37,417 nucleotides of DNA. It comes from an uncultured Blautia sp. (GTDB taxonomy: Bacteria > Bacillota > Clostridia > Lachnospirales > Lachnospiraceae). This document shows positions 7,362 to 14,095 of the stretch, one piece after another (the first letter of the stretch is position 1; each line of letters begins with the position of its first letter). Location: NCBI GenBank assembly GCA_946538475.1, contig CAMNGN010000002.1, positions 1-37,417 on the forward strand, in the 5' to 3' direction. The notes under the pieces were generated by a model that was not told where the DNA came from, did no database searches, and was given only the letters and a program-made list of their open reading frames with translations. The position numbers and the translations under genes were made by a program.

Positions 7362-10300
7362 ATGAGAAGGAAACAACTGTTTGCCCTTGCACTTGCCGGT
7401 GTTCTTAGTTTCAGCGTGACACCGACAAGTCTTTTAGCAGACGATATGTCCGATGCTCCGGCAGTAGCTGCATCTGCAGAGCCCGGTGCGGAAGAAGCTG
7501 CACAGGAACAGCCTGCACAGTCCGGAACGCCTGCGGCAGAAACACCTGCGGCTGAAGCTGCAGCAGATACACCTGCACCCGAAGCGCCGACCGAGGCTCC
7601 GACGGAAGCACCTGCAGAGGCGCCGACCCAGGCTCCGACAGAAGCACCGACCGAGGCTCCGACGGAAGCACCTGCGGAACCGGAACAGGTACCGGTCGAT
7701 ATCGGCAGTGACGAAACACCCGCAGCTGCGGCAACGGCCGCACCGACGGCAACCGCAGTTCCCGCGTCTACGGCAACGCCCGAGCCGACGGCAACACCTG
7801 CCGTGGCTCCGACCGAGACACCGACACCTGCGCCTGAGGATACAAAAACAAAGGCCGTGACAAATGAAGCAGAGCTTATTGCGGCTATCGCAGAAGCGGA
7901 CGGCAGTGACACAGCTGTGATCGATATCGCCAATGATATCGAACTGACGCAGACTGTCAACATACCGGAAGGCAAGAAGATCTGCCTGGTGACAATGGCA
8001 TCCGCTGCAGAGATAAGCCGTGCCGCCGGTTTTACCGGAGACATGTTCGAAGTCGACGGAACACTCAGCTTCCTTAAGGCAAACAAAGCAGGCGACATTA
8101 ACGAGACCGGCGGATCTCTCACGATCGACGGTGCGCTGATCGACGGAACCGCTGCAGGTTCTATCGTACATGTGAATGACGATGCTATTTTTGCTATCGA
8201 TGACAGTGCCGAACTGACAGGAAACCGCACTACCGCAAAAGGCGGTGCTGTATACAGCGACGGTCTTGTCCTTCTGCTTGGCGGAAGCATCTGGGGCAAC
8301 ACAGCAGAGGATGGCGGTGCAATCTACGCCAACAATCTGGTTTCCATAGAAAAATCGGCCGATGCGACAGGAAACTATGCATCGGACGGTGTAAAAGAGA
8401 ATAATATCGCACTTGCCGGATCGGCAATGCTGGTCGTGGATGGTGCGATCACCATAGGACGCGCAGGCGTACATGCGGTAGAGCCGGCCGAAGGTAAAAC
8501 TATCGTTCAGCTGAGCGAGACCGCAGCAGCCGAGACCACACTGGCCGAGGCACTGAGTTCCATCGAGCTGGATGACGAAAGCGATTATAAGCTGAATGCA
8601 GCAGGCAGCCTTGTTGCAGCAGAAGCTGTTTCAATCGATGAGCCTGACGCAACGCCGACTCCGATACCGTCCATCACTCCGGAACTCGGACGTGTGAGCG
8701 GTCCCGAATGGATCGATGAGACCACAGCTGCCATCACCTGTACCGCAGATATGGACGGCTGGTACTATGCGGCAGCTGCCCGCGAGAGCGATGAAGTGCC
8801 GGAGTTCGAAGTAAACGAAGACGGAATACCGGTCAAAGCCGGCGAGGATTTCACCATTACCGTAACAGTTCCCGAAGACGAAGATCAGTATTGCATCTAC
8901 GTTCTGATCAAAGGCGAGAATAATACCCTTTCTTCCAAGAAGAAAGCTCCTCTTGATTCCACCACAAGACCGGGACATGAGGCTGCGGCGGAAGAAGAGA
9001 CCGAAACCGAGGCAGTCGAAGAAGCAGTAGAAGCGATCGGAGCAGCCGAAGAAGAAACAACCGAAGAGACCGAGGCAGTCGAAGAAGAAGCAACGGAAGA
9101 AGCTGAGGCTGAGGAGACCGAAGAATCCGAAGAGGAGATAACCGAGGAGACTGAGGAAGAAGAGACCGAGGAGACCGAAGAGGAAACAACCGAAGAGACC
9201 GAGGAAGAAGAGGCCTCTGAAGAAGAGACCGAGGAGAAACCCGAGGCAGTAGGTGAAGGCGAAACGGTTACCGAAGTACAGATGACGGCAGCCAAGCTTA
9301 CAGATGCGGACATTCTTATTAAGAAGAATCGTGCAATTCCGTTCACGCTTTCCTTTGCAGACGAAGGCGATAAAGATATCTGGACCATCGATACGGTATC
9401 CGTTGTAGATAATGACTACGAGACAGTATCGACGCTCAGTGTGGAAAAAGGCAAAACGGAAGGCTATCAGATTGTACCTTCCGAAGATATTACCAAAGCC
9501 GGAGAATATATCCTTGTCGTAAACCTGACAACCGAAAGCGAAGAAGCGGCAACCAAGACAGCTACGGCTGAGATACCGTTTAAGAATTCCGCCTATACGG
9601 TTGCGGACGTAAAAGATACAAAGATCACAGGCCTCGAAGGATCATATCACTTCTTCCCGGGCTATTCATATGATTTCAGCGCAACAGGCGCAGGCCCCGA
9701 AACAGCAAGTAATATAGGCGATACACGCCTCGTGCCCCGTTCCTTTGCCCTGGTAGGAGAAAAGCAGGTAACCAAGTTCGAGAATACTTCAAGCGACCTT
9801 ACCAAGAGCGCGAAAGTTTATTCGACGAACGGTATTGCCAAAGCAAAAGATAATTCCTTCAGAGTGTACTTCCAGGTATGGGAGTGGAACGGAACAGAGT
9901 GGGTAGCTCAGAATGATCTGGCTTATAAGACCATCAAGGTTAAATCGCTTGCTCTGCCCGAAAAAGAAACTGTAACCATGGATATGGCTGAGCCGTCCGC
10001 TACAAAGACATTTACTGTCACCGGTTTTTCATCCGATCTTAAGATCAAGACATCCAATAAGGATGTTGCGACCGCAAGTATCAAGAAGACAAGCGGATCA
10101 TCTTCAAGTGACGGTACATACGAAGTCACAGTTACTGCCGGGAAAGCACAGACTGCCACTCTGACGGCTTATTTTGAGCAGGATGGCAAAGAAATACCTG
10201 TAAAAGAATTTGAAGTACAGGTAAGTCAGACCATCAACATCAGCAAGGGTAATTCCTTCAGTACAAGTGTAAAACTGGCTGACGGTCAAAAAGCAAAAGC

Positions 10301-11690
10301 TGTAGTTGCGATGACCTCCGTTGCCACAGCTGCTGTCGCTGATGATGGAACAGTGACTGTTACAGGCTTAAATCGCGGCAGTACTACTGTATCTGTGGTT
10401 GATGCGGCAGATTCTTCCTCCGAGCTGATGCGCTTTACCGTAAATGTCTTTACAGCTGAAAGGAATGTGACTGTAGGTGTCGGAAAGACATATACTTTCG
10501 GATTTACTTCCAGCAAGCCCGTTGATGTAACCGTTAAGAGCGCAGATGAATCAATTGCCACCACCGAAGTAAACATCAACCTGGAGTCTGACGGTAAATA
10601 TCATATTGATGGAACTATAACCGGTGTTAAAGAAGGTAAGACGGTAGTCTATCTGAATAACAATCATTACATCTATAATGTTACTGTTGTTAGTCAGGAA
10701 GAACCTTCACCGGATCCTGACAAGCCTGTAACAACCGAAAATATAACTGTTACCGCCGGAGACACTGTTTCGTCACCTGACGTTCTTGGGTTTAACACCG
10801 AACCTGATATTACGTTTACGCCTGATGTTCCCGGAATTGCCACTGCAACCGTTACCCGCAGAGACGGCGGTGCGGGAGACGCATATAAGTATTTGCTGAC
10901 CGTGAACATAAGCGGACTCAAGGCCGGAACCACCACGCTCAATATGTATGATAACGGTGTGCTGATAAGAAAGTACAATGTCACTGTTACTGCAAAAGAA
11001 GAGCATGTACCGGTCGTACCGAGCGTTTCTTCAGGATATGTCAATATTGACAACAAAAGAGTTGGGAACAATGACAGTGTTTCACTTCTCATGACTCCCG
11101 AAACAAGGTACACGATGAATGCGGTAGGTGCAGGTACAGACAACACATCGCCCGGAGAAGGTGATGTCAGATTTGTTCCTAAATTCTGGTGGCAGGAAGG
11201 CTCTTACGATGATAACGGTAAGCCGAGATATCAGACAAGCTGGGAATTCTATTCAAGCAAGGGTATATCTTCTGCAAAAGATATTCCGTTCAGAATTTAC
11301 TATGTGAGACAGACCTACACCAACGGAAGATGGGAACCGAGCACGATGTCCAACGATGCTACATATGCTGCAGGATATTACACCAAGCATACCATCAAAA
11401 CGATTGCTTACGATCCTTCCACAGGAACACCGACAAACTCCGGCAGCGGTACTTCTACCTACAGCGGTTCTTCAACAAGCAGCGGCTCTACGTCCACGAG
11501 CAGCAGAACAACAGCCTCGGGACACACTCCGACCGTTACAGGCGGAGCAACAGGATCCACTCAGGTGGGCAATGCCCGTACAGGCGACAGCGCTCCGGTA
11601 GGAACGATGCTTCTTCTGGGTATGATGTCACTTCTCACCGGCGGATACGTAGTCTCACGTAAACGTAAAGAAGATGAGTACGATATCTGA
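7362..11690 (+). CDS. Large secreted, wall-anchored surface protein with beta-helix and Ig-like domains
   Basis: A 1442-aa exported protein. A signal peptide (residues 1-26) is followed by a Pro/Ala/Thr/Glu stalk with EAPT repeats (about 73-107), a probable pectate-lyase-type beta-helix (about 165-420) with GGAVY and GGAIY turns like those of polymorphic outer-membrane repeats, and a Glu/Thr-rich acidic stretch (about 540-632). A duplicated unnamed domain occurs at about 762-868 and again at about 1227-1355, with BIG2-like Ig domains between the copies (TVTVTGLNRGSTTVSV). The C-terminus is a Ser/Thr/Gly-rich spacer, the motif RTGDSAP (1406-1412), a membrane helix and a basic tail: a sortase-like sorting signal without the LP of LPXTG. 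The gene is monocistronic between its own promoter and a strong terminator. Adhesin or matrix protein is inferred. Confidence 0.85.
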   Translation: MRRKQLFALALAGVLSFSVTPTSLLADDMSDAPAVAASAEPGAEEAAQEQPAQSGTPAAETPAAEAAADTPAPEAPTEAPTEAPAEAPTQAPTEAPTEAPTEAPAEPEQVPVDIGSDETPAAAATAAPTATAVPASTATPEPTATPAVAPTETPTPAPEDTKTKAVTNEAELIAAIAEADGSDTAVIDIANDIELTQTVNIPEGKKICLVTMASAAEISRAAGFTGDMFEVDGTLSFLKANKAGDINETGGSLTIDGALIDGTAAGSIVHVNDDAIFAIDDSAELTGNRTTAKGGAVYSDGLVLLLGGSIWGNTAEDGGAIYANNLVSIEKSADATGNYASDGVKENNIALAGSAMLVVDGAITIGRAGVHAVEPAEGKTIVQLSETAAAETTLAEALSSIELDDESDYKLNAAGSLVAAEAVSIDEPDATPTPIPSITPELGRVSGPEWIDETTAAITCTADMDGWYYAAAARESDEVPEFEVNEDGIPVKAGEDFTITVTVPEDEDQYCIYVLIKGENNTLSSKKKAPLDSTTRPGHEAAAEEETETEAVEEAVEAIGAAEEETTEETEAVEEEATEEAEAEETEESEEEITEETEEEETEETEEETTEETEEEEASEEETEEKPEAVGEGETVTEVQMTAAKLTDADILIKKNRAIPFTLSFADEGDKDIWTIDTVSVVDNDYETVSTLSVEKGKTEGYQIVPSEDITKAGEYILVVNLTTESEEAATKTATAEIPFKNSAYTVADVKDTKITGLEGSYHFFPGYSYDFSATGAGPETASNIGDTRLVPRSFALVGEKQVTKFENTSSDLTKSAKVYSTNGIAKAKDNSFRVYFQVWEWNGTEWVAQNDLAYKTIKVKSLALPEKETVTMDMAEPSATKTFTVTGFSSDLKIKTSNKDVATASIKKTSGSSSSDGTYEVTVTAGKAQTATLTAYFEQDGKEIPVKEFEVQVSQTINISKGNSFSTSVKLADGQKAKAVVAMTSVATAAVADDGTVTVTGLNRGSTTVSVVDAADSSSELMRFTVNVFTAERNVTVGVGKTYTFGFTSSKPVDVTVKSADESIATTEVNINLESDGKYHIDGTITGVKEGKTVVYLNNNHYIYNVTVVSQEEPSPDPDKPVTTENITVTAGDTVSSPDVLGFNTEPDITFTPDVPGIATATVTRRDGGAGDAYKYLLTVNISGLKAGTTTLNMYDNGVLIRKYNVTVTAKEEHVPVVPSVSSGYVNIDNKRVGNNDSVSLLMTPETRYTMNAVGAGTDNTSPGEGDVRFVPKFWWQEGSYDDNGKPRYQTSWEFYSSKGISSAKDIPFRIYYVRQTYTNGRWEPSTMSNDATYAAGYYTKHTIKTIAYDPSTGTPTNSGSGTSTYSGSSTSSGSTSTSSRTTASGHTPTVTGGATGSTQVGNARTGDSAPVGTMLLLGMMSLLTGGYVVSRKRKEDEYDI
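7579..7683 (+). repeat. Pro/Ala/Thr/Glu coding tandem repeats in the surface protein stalk
   Basis: About eight tandem 12-base units encode the tetrapeptide EAPT or its variants (EAPA, QAPT), with a higher-order repeat of about 60 bases. Such a repeat could vary in number by slippage. It forms the stalk just after the mature N-terminus. Confidence 0.85.
8980..9255 (+). repeat. Glu/Thr-rich acidic low-complexity repeat region
   Basis: Imperfect repeats of GAA/GAG and ACC/ACA codons encode runs such as EETEETEEEE and EEATEEAE across about 90 residues of the 1442-aa protein. The segment separates the beta-helix part from the Ig-like part. It also generates long antisense reading frames rich in Ser and Val, which I treat as artefacts. 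Confidence 0.85.
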
Positions 11691-11726
11691 TCAACACATA
11701 CAATGGTATAATTAATTAATCGATTT

Positions 11727-11761
11727 AAGGGGCTGTTCACAATTGTGGACAGCCCTTTGTT
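11727..11761 (+). terminator. Rho-independent terminator after the surface protein gene
   Basis: A stem of 14 pairs joins 11727-11740 with 11745-11758 around the loop AATT. It includes AAGGGGCTGT paired with the downstream ACAGCCCTTT and two G-T pairs. The right arm ends in TTT and continues as GTT. It lies 37 bases after the stop codon. Confidence 0.9.
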
Positions 11762-11807
11762 AACATAATAATCTTATGTCATGGCGGAATAAGTCGACCG
11801 TTTTTAT

Positions 11808-11836
11808 TTGACTAAGCCCGCAAAGAGCACTATAAT
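11808..11836 (+). promoter_or_regulatory. Strong promoter of the sipW-TasA-like operon
   Basis: TTGACT at 11808-11813 and a perfect TATAAT at 11831-11836 are separated by 17 bases. This is one of the two best sigma-A-type promoters in the window. The predicted transcription start is near 11843, about 557 bases before the sipW start codon. Confidence 0.85.
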
Positions 11837-12139
11837 ACAAGTATATCCGGAACCGATTCACCAAGCTGACCAAGTCACCAACCAATAACCAAAACTCTTA
11901 AGGCATAAGCCTGAAGAACATATCCCGCCGGCAGAAAGCAATCTAATCTTATCTACGGGCTGTAAAAGCCCCTTCAAATCACAGCCTGCGCACAATTCCG
12001 CGCCCCCGATGGCTGTCATGTACTTTTTCTTCTATGAAAGGCCTGCAGACCGCAAGCCATCCCGAACAAATCCTATATTTCACGTACGAAAGATATTCAG
12101 GCAACTCTATCGTTTTATTGTGTATCCGGAGGTATAACT

Positions 12140-12211
12140 ATGTCCGGAAAAAGCAAGACAGGAGGCAGGGATCCGCCGAAGAACAAAAATGAATATCTAA
12201 AACTGTTCTGA
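12140..12211 (+). CDS. Small ORF (23 aa) in the sipW operon leader
   Basis: An ATG at 12140 preceded by GGAGG (12128-12132, spacing 7) opens a 23-codon frame that ends with TGA at 12209-12211. The predicted peptide starts MSGKSKTGG, continues with RDPPKNK and ends NEYLKLF. It is basic (five Lys, one Arg against one Asp, one Glu) and has no signal peptide or membrane segment. The ribosome binding site is among the strongest in the window, which is the main evidence that it is translated. It could be a leader peptide affecting downstream expression, or a small protein in its own right. I do not recognise a family. Confidence 0.5.
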   Translation: MSGKSKTGGRDPPKNKNEYLKLF

Positions 12212-12301
12212 ATAAAACGAATCTAAACACACCAACAGCTTTTGTCTATATCTAAAGCAGCGGTGCTCATACAAATCAACTTCTACTCTATACCAAAGGA
12301 T

Positions 12302-12362
12302 CCGGAAAGGCGCAAAGAGCGTGAATGACCGGATATCAAAAAACGCTTCTTACGCCTTTCGG
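12302..12362 (+). promoter_or_regulatory. Imperfect long hairpin just upstream of sipW
   Basis: The left arm 12302-12321 pairs with the right arm 12344-12362 in about 17 base pairs, with small bulges and one mismatch. The main helix is AAAGGCG with CGCCTTT. No T-tract follows, so it is not a typical terminator. It ends 22 bases before the sipW ribosome binding site and could affect mRNA processing or translation. Confidence 0.5.
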
Positions 12363-12399
12363 CTCTCCAAAAATATTTTATATCAGGAGACAGAAAACA

Positions 12400-12936
12400 A
12401 TGCGGAAAAACCTGCTGCGGGTTGCGCTCTGCCTTGCCGTCCTTCTCTTTGTTGTTTTTACGGCAAAGGCGGTGCGCGGACTGCGGATATATATTGTGAT
12501 GTCCGGCTCCATGGAGCCTGTGATTAAGACCGGGAGCCTGATCATATTGGATACCATGAAAACAAAACCGGAACCCGGCGAGATCATCACATTCGACATG
12601 GGTGATACCCTTGTGACCCATCGTGTGCTGCGGATCCATGATGGAATTTACGTCACTAAAGGAGACAACAATCCGTCGGAGGATCAGTCTCCGGTTTTCG
12701 GAGAGCAGATCAGAGGGACGGTTATCCTTACGGTACCGATGGCCGGATCAGTCATTCTTATGCTTCGCAGGCCTTCCGCCATCTGTCTTCTTGTCCCGAT
12801 GATACTGCTTATCACAGCAATCAAACATGCGAAAGAGAGGAATTTACATGAAAAAGATCACAAAAGCCGGCTTCTTCATTGCAGCGGCAACGGCAGCGAC
12901 AGTTATGATCGGCGGAACAATGGCGTATCTGACTGA
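12400..12936 (+). CDS. sipW: SipW-type (Ser/His) signal peptidase I
   Basis: Membrane protease of the ER/archaeal-like signal peptidase class, which in Bacillus releases TasA and TapA-type matrix proteins. From the ATG at 12400 (AGGAGA 9 bases upstream) the protein has 178 aa: an N-terminal membrane helix at about residues 8-25, the catalytic-Ser box SGSMEP with Ser37, the dyad box VTHRV with His74 in place of the Lys of standard bacterial enzymes, the TKGDNNPSED box and a C-terminal membrane helix. A start at 12325 is possible in frame but has no ribosome binding site. The last 89 bases overlap the next gene, giving an unusual hydrophilic tail of about 29 residues. Its likely substrates are encoded directly downstream. 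Confidence 0.93.
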   Translation: MRKNLLRVALCLAVLLFVVFTAKAVRGLRIYIVMSGSMEPVIKTGSLIILDTMKTKPEPGEIITFDMGDTLVTHRVLRIHDGIYVTKGDNNPSEDQSPVFGEQIRGTVILTVPMAGSVILMLRRPSAICLLVPMILLITAIKHAKERNLHEKDHKSRLLHCSGNGSDSYDRRNNGVSD

Positions 12937-13483
12937 CTATGATACGGTTACCAATCAGTTTACCGTCGGCAAAGTTGATATAGAACTCACAGAGCCCAAC
13001 TGGAAACCCGAGGAGAACACGTCCATTGAACCTGCAGGAGAGATAAAAAAGGATCCGCAGGTCACAAACACCGGAAAAAATGATGCCTATGTATATCTGG
13101 AAGTCTCTGTACCCATGAGAAAGCTGGTGACGGCAGATGCGAACGGAAACAGGATCGATCCGGCGCTCATCCAGCTGTTTACCTTCACACCGCAGGCAGG
13201 CTGGACCCTCATGGATTCGTTTACGGAGGAAAACAATAAAGTCTACAGGTATTCCTTCGACAAGATCCTGCCTCCCGGCGAAAAGACAAACGAACTGTTC
13301 AAGACCATGCAGTTTGCCAATGTTGTGGAGGGTCAGATCGACGGACAGACCTTTGATGTGCCGGTGCATGCATATGCCATCCAGTCGGCCAACACCGGCG
13401 GGGATAAGAATACTGTACCCGAACAGGCAAAGAATGCCTTCGAAAAATATCTGAACCAGAATAAAAAATCAGGAAAAGAATAA
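12848..13483 (+). CDS. TasA/CalY-like SipW-dependent secreted protein 1
   Basis: A 211-aa secreted protein. The signal peptide and its continuation, GGTMAYLTDYDTVTNQFTVG, match the SipW-dependent pattern found in TasA and camelysin, which are fibre-forming or matrix proteins. The mature part resembles a TasA-like beta-sandwich: DAYVYLEVSVPM, then GW, aromatic residues, then L-PPGE-----LFKTMQF. It ends in a basic helical tail with no anchor. The ATG at 12848 follows AGAGAGG by 7 bases; the in-frame ATG at 12827 lacks a site and would spoil the signal peptide. Its signal-peptide codons lie entirely inside the 3' end of sipW. Fibre subunit is inferred from family and context. Confidence 0.85.
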   Translation: MKKITKAGFFIAAATAATVMIGGTMAYLTDYDTVTNQFTVGKVDIELTEPNWKPEENTSIEPAGEIKKDPQVTNTGKNDAYVYLEVSVPMRKLVTADANGNRIDPALIQLFTFTPQAGWTLMDSFTEENNKVYRYSFDKILPPGEKTNELFKTMQFANVVEGQIDGQTFDVPVHAYAIQSANTGGDKNTVPEQAKNAFEKYLNQNKKSGKE

Positions 13484-13521
13484 AATGCTCCGGGCAGGCA
13501 TTGTTAAAGGAGGGATAGAAT

Positions 13522-14076
13522 TTGAGAACGACCATAAGATATATTCTATTCGCGGCAGTGCTCTTAATAACGGCGGTATTCGGCGCGGGAAAGACTTACA
13601 GCTTTCTCAGCGATTCCGAATCCGCAGTCAACCCGGTGACTCCCGGGAGTAACGAGTCGGTGATCGTCGAAGAATTTCCGGATTCTCCGCCTAAGGACCC
13701 GAAGGATAATCCGGTTTACGATAAAACAGTACAGATATCTGCCCCTCAGATCGGCGGATACAATGTGGACTGTTATATCCGGGCCCGCATCCTCTATTCA
13801 AACAGTGATATCGGAAATGCCGCTGTGCTTGAAGGGACCGATGCGGGGTGGGTAAAAGGCAGCGATGAGTATTATTATTACACAGGACTTATATCGGAGG
13901 GGCAGATGACCGCCCCTTTGTTTACCAAAGTGCGCCTGGATTCCTCAAAAATCCCGGCAGATGTCTCCGGGTATATACAGGATTTCCGCGTTTCTGTCTA
14001 CGAGGAATCTGTTCAGGCAGGAGACAGCAAGGATTACAAAGAAGCCTGGAGCAGGTTTGTTCCTGCAGCTATTTGA
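13522..14076 (+). CDS. TasA/CalY-like SipW-dependent secreted protein 2
   Basis: A 184-aa secreted protein starting at TTG 13522, chosen because AAAGGAGGG lies 7 bases upstream. The signal region (ILFAAVLLITAVFGAGKTYS followed by FLSDSESAVNPVTPG) follows the SipW-type pattern. The mature domain has the same core as its neighbours: CYIRARI, then GW, then YYYYTGLI, then LFTKVRL, in the order seen in proteins 1 and 3. It contains an acidic and Pro-rich insert, EFPDSPPKDPKDNP, after the signal region. It has no membrane anchor. It lies 38 bases after protein 1 and 19 before protein 3, so one transcript is likely. It may be a minor subunit or nucleator; this is inference. Confidence 0.75.
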   Translation: MRTTIRYILFAAVLLITAVFGAGKTYSFLSDSESAVNPVTPGSNESVIVEEFPDSPPKDPKDNPVYDKTVQISAPQIGGYNVDCYIRARILYSNSDIGNAAVLEGTDAGWVKGSDEYYYYTGLISEGQMTAPLFTKVRLDSSKIPADVSGYIQDFRVSVYEESVQAGDSKDYKEAWSRFVPAAI

Positions 14077-14095
14077 GGGGAGGTGATGACGATTT

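Larger units (their letters stand above)
11843..12399 (+). promoter_or_regulatory. Long structured leader of the sipW operon
   Basis: This stretch of about 550 bases contains no large gene. From left to right: five ACCAA motifs at 11860, 11869, 11877, 11881 and 11888; a hairpin GGGCT/AGCCC at 11957-11971, whose left arm could pair instead with ACAGCC at 11981-11986; a domain closed by GATGGCT (12008-12014) and AGCCATC (12055-12061) with smaller stems inside; a 23-codon small ORF at 12140-12211; and an imperfect hairpin of about 17 pairs at 12302-12362. The sipW ribosome binding site AGGAGA is at 12385-12390. I recognise no known riboswitch class. Confidence 0.55.

Noticed and set aside
7259-8474. 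Two long antisense reading frames (about 346-347 codons) on the - strand
   Set aside because: They mirror the Ala/Pro/Thr-rich repeats of the surface protein gene, have low-complexity Ser/Val/Ala or Arg/Cys composition and lack a ribosome binding site.
12325-12399. Longer N-terminus for SipW from ATG 12325
   Set aside because: No ribosome binding site precedes it and it falls in the arm-loop of the hairpin; ATG 12400 has AGGAGA and begins the membrane helix.
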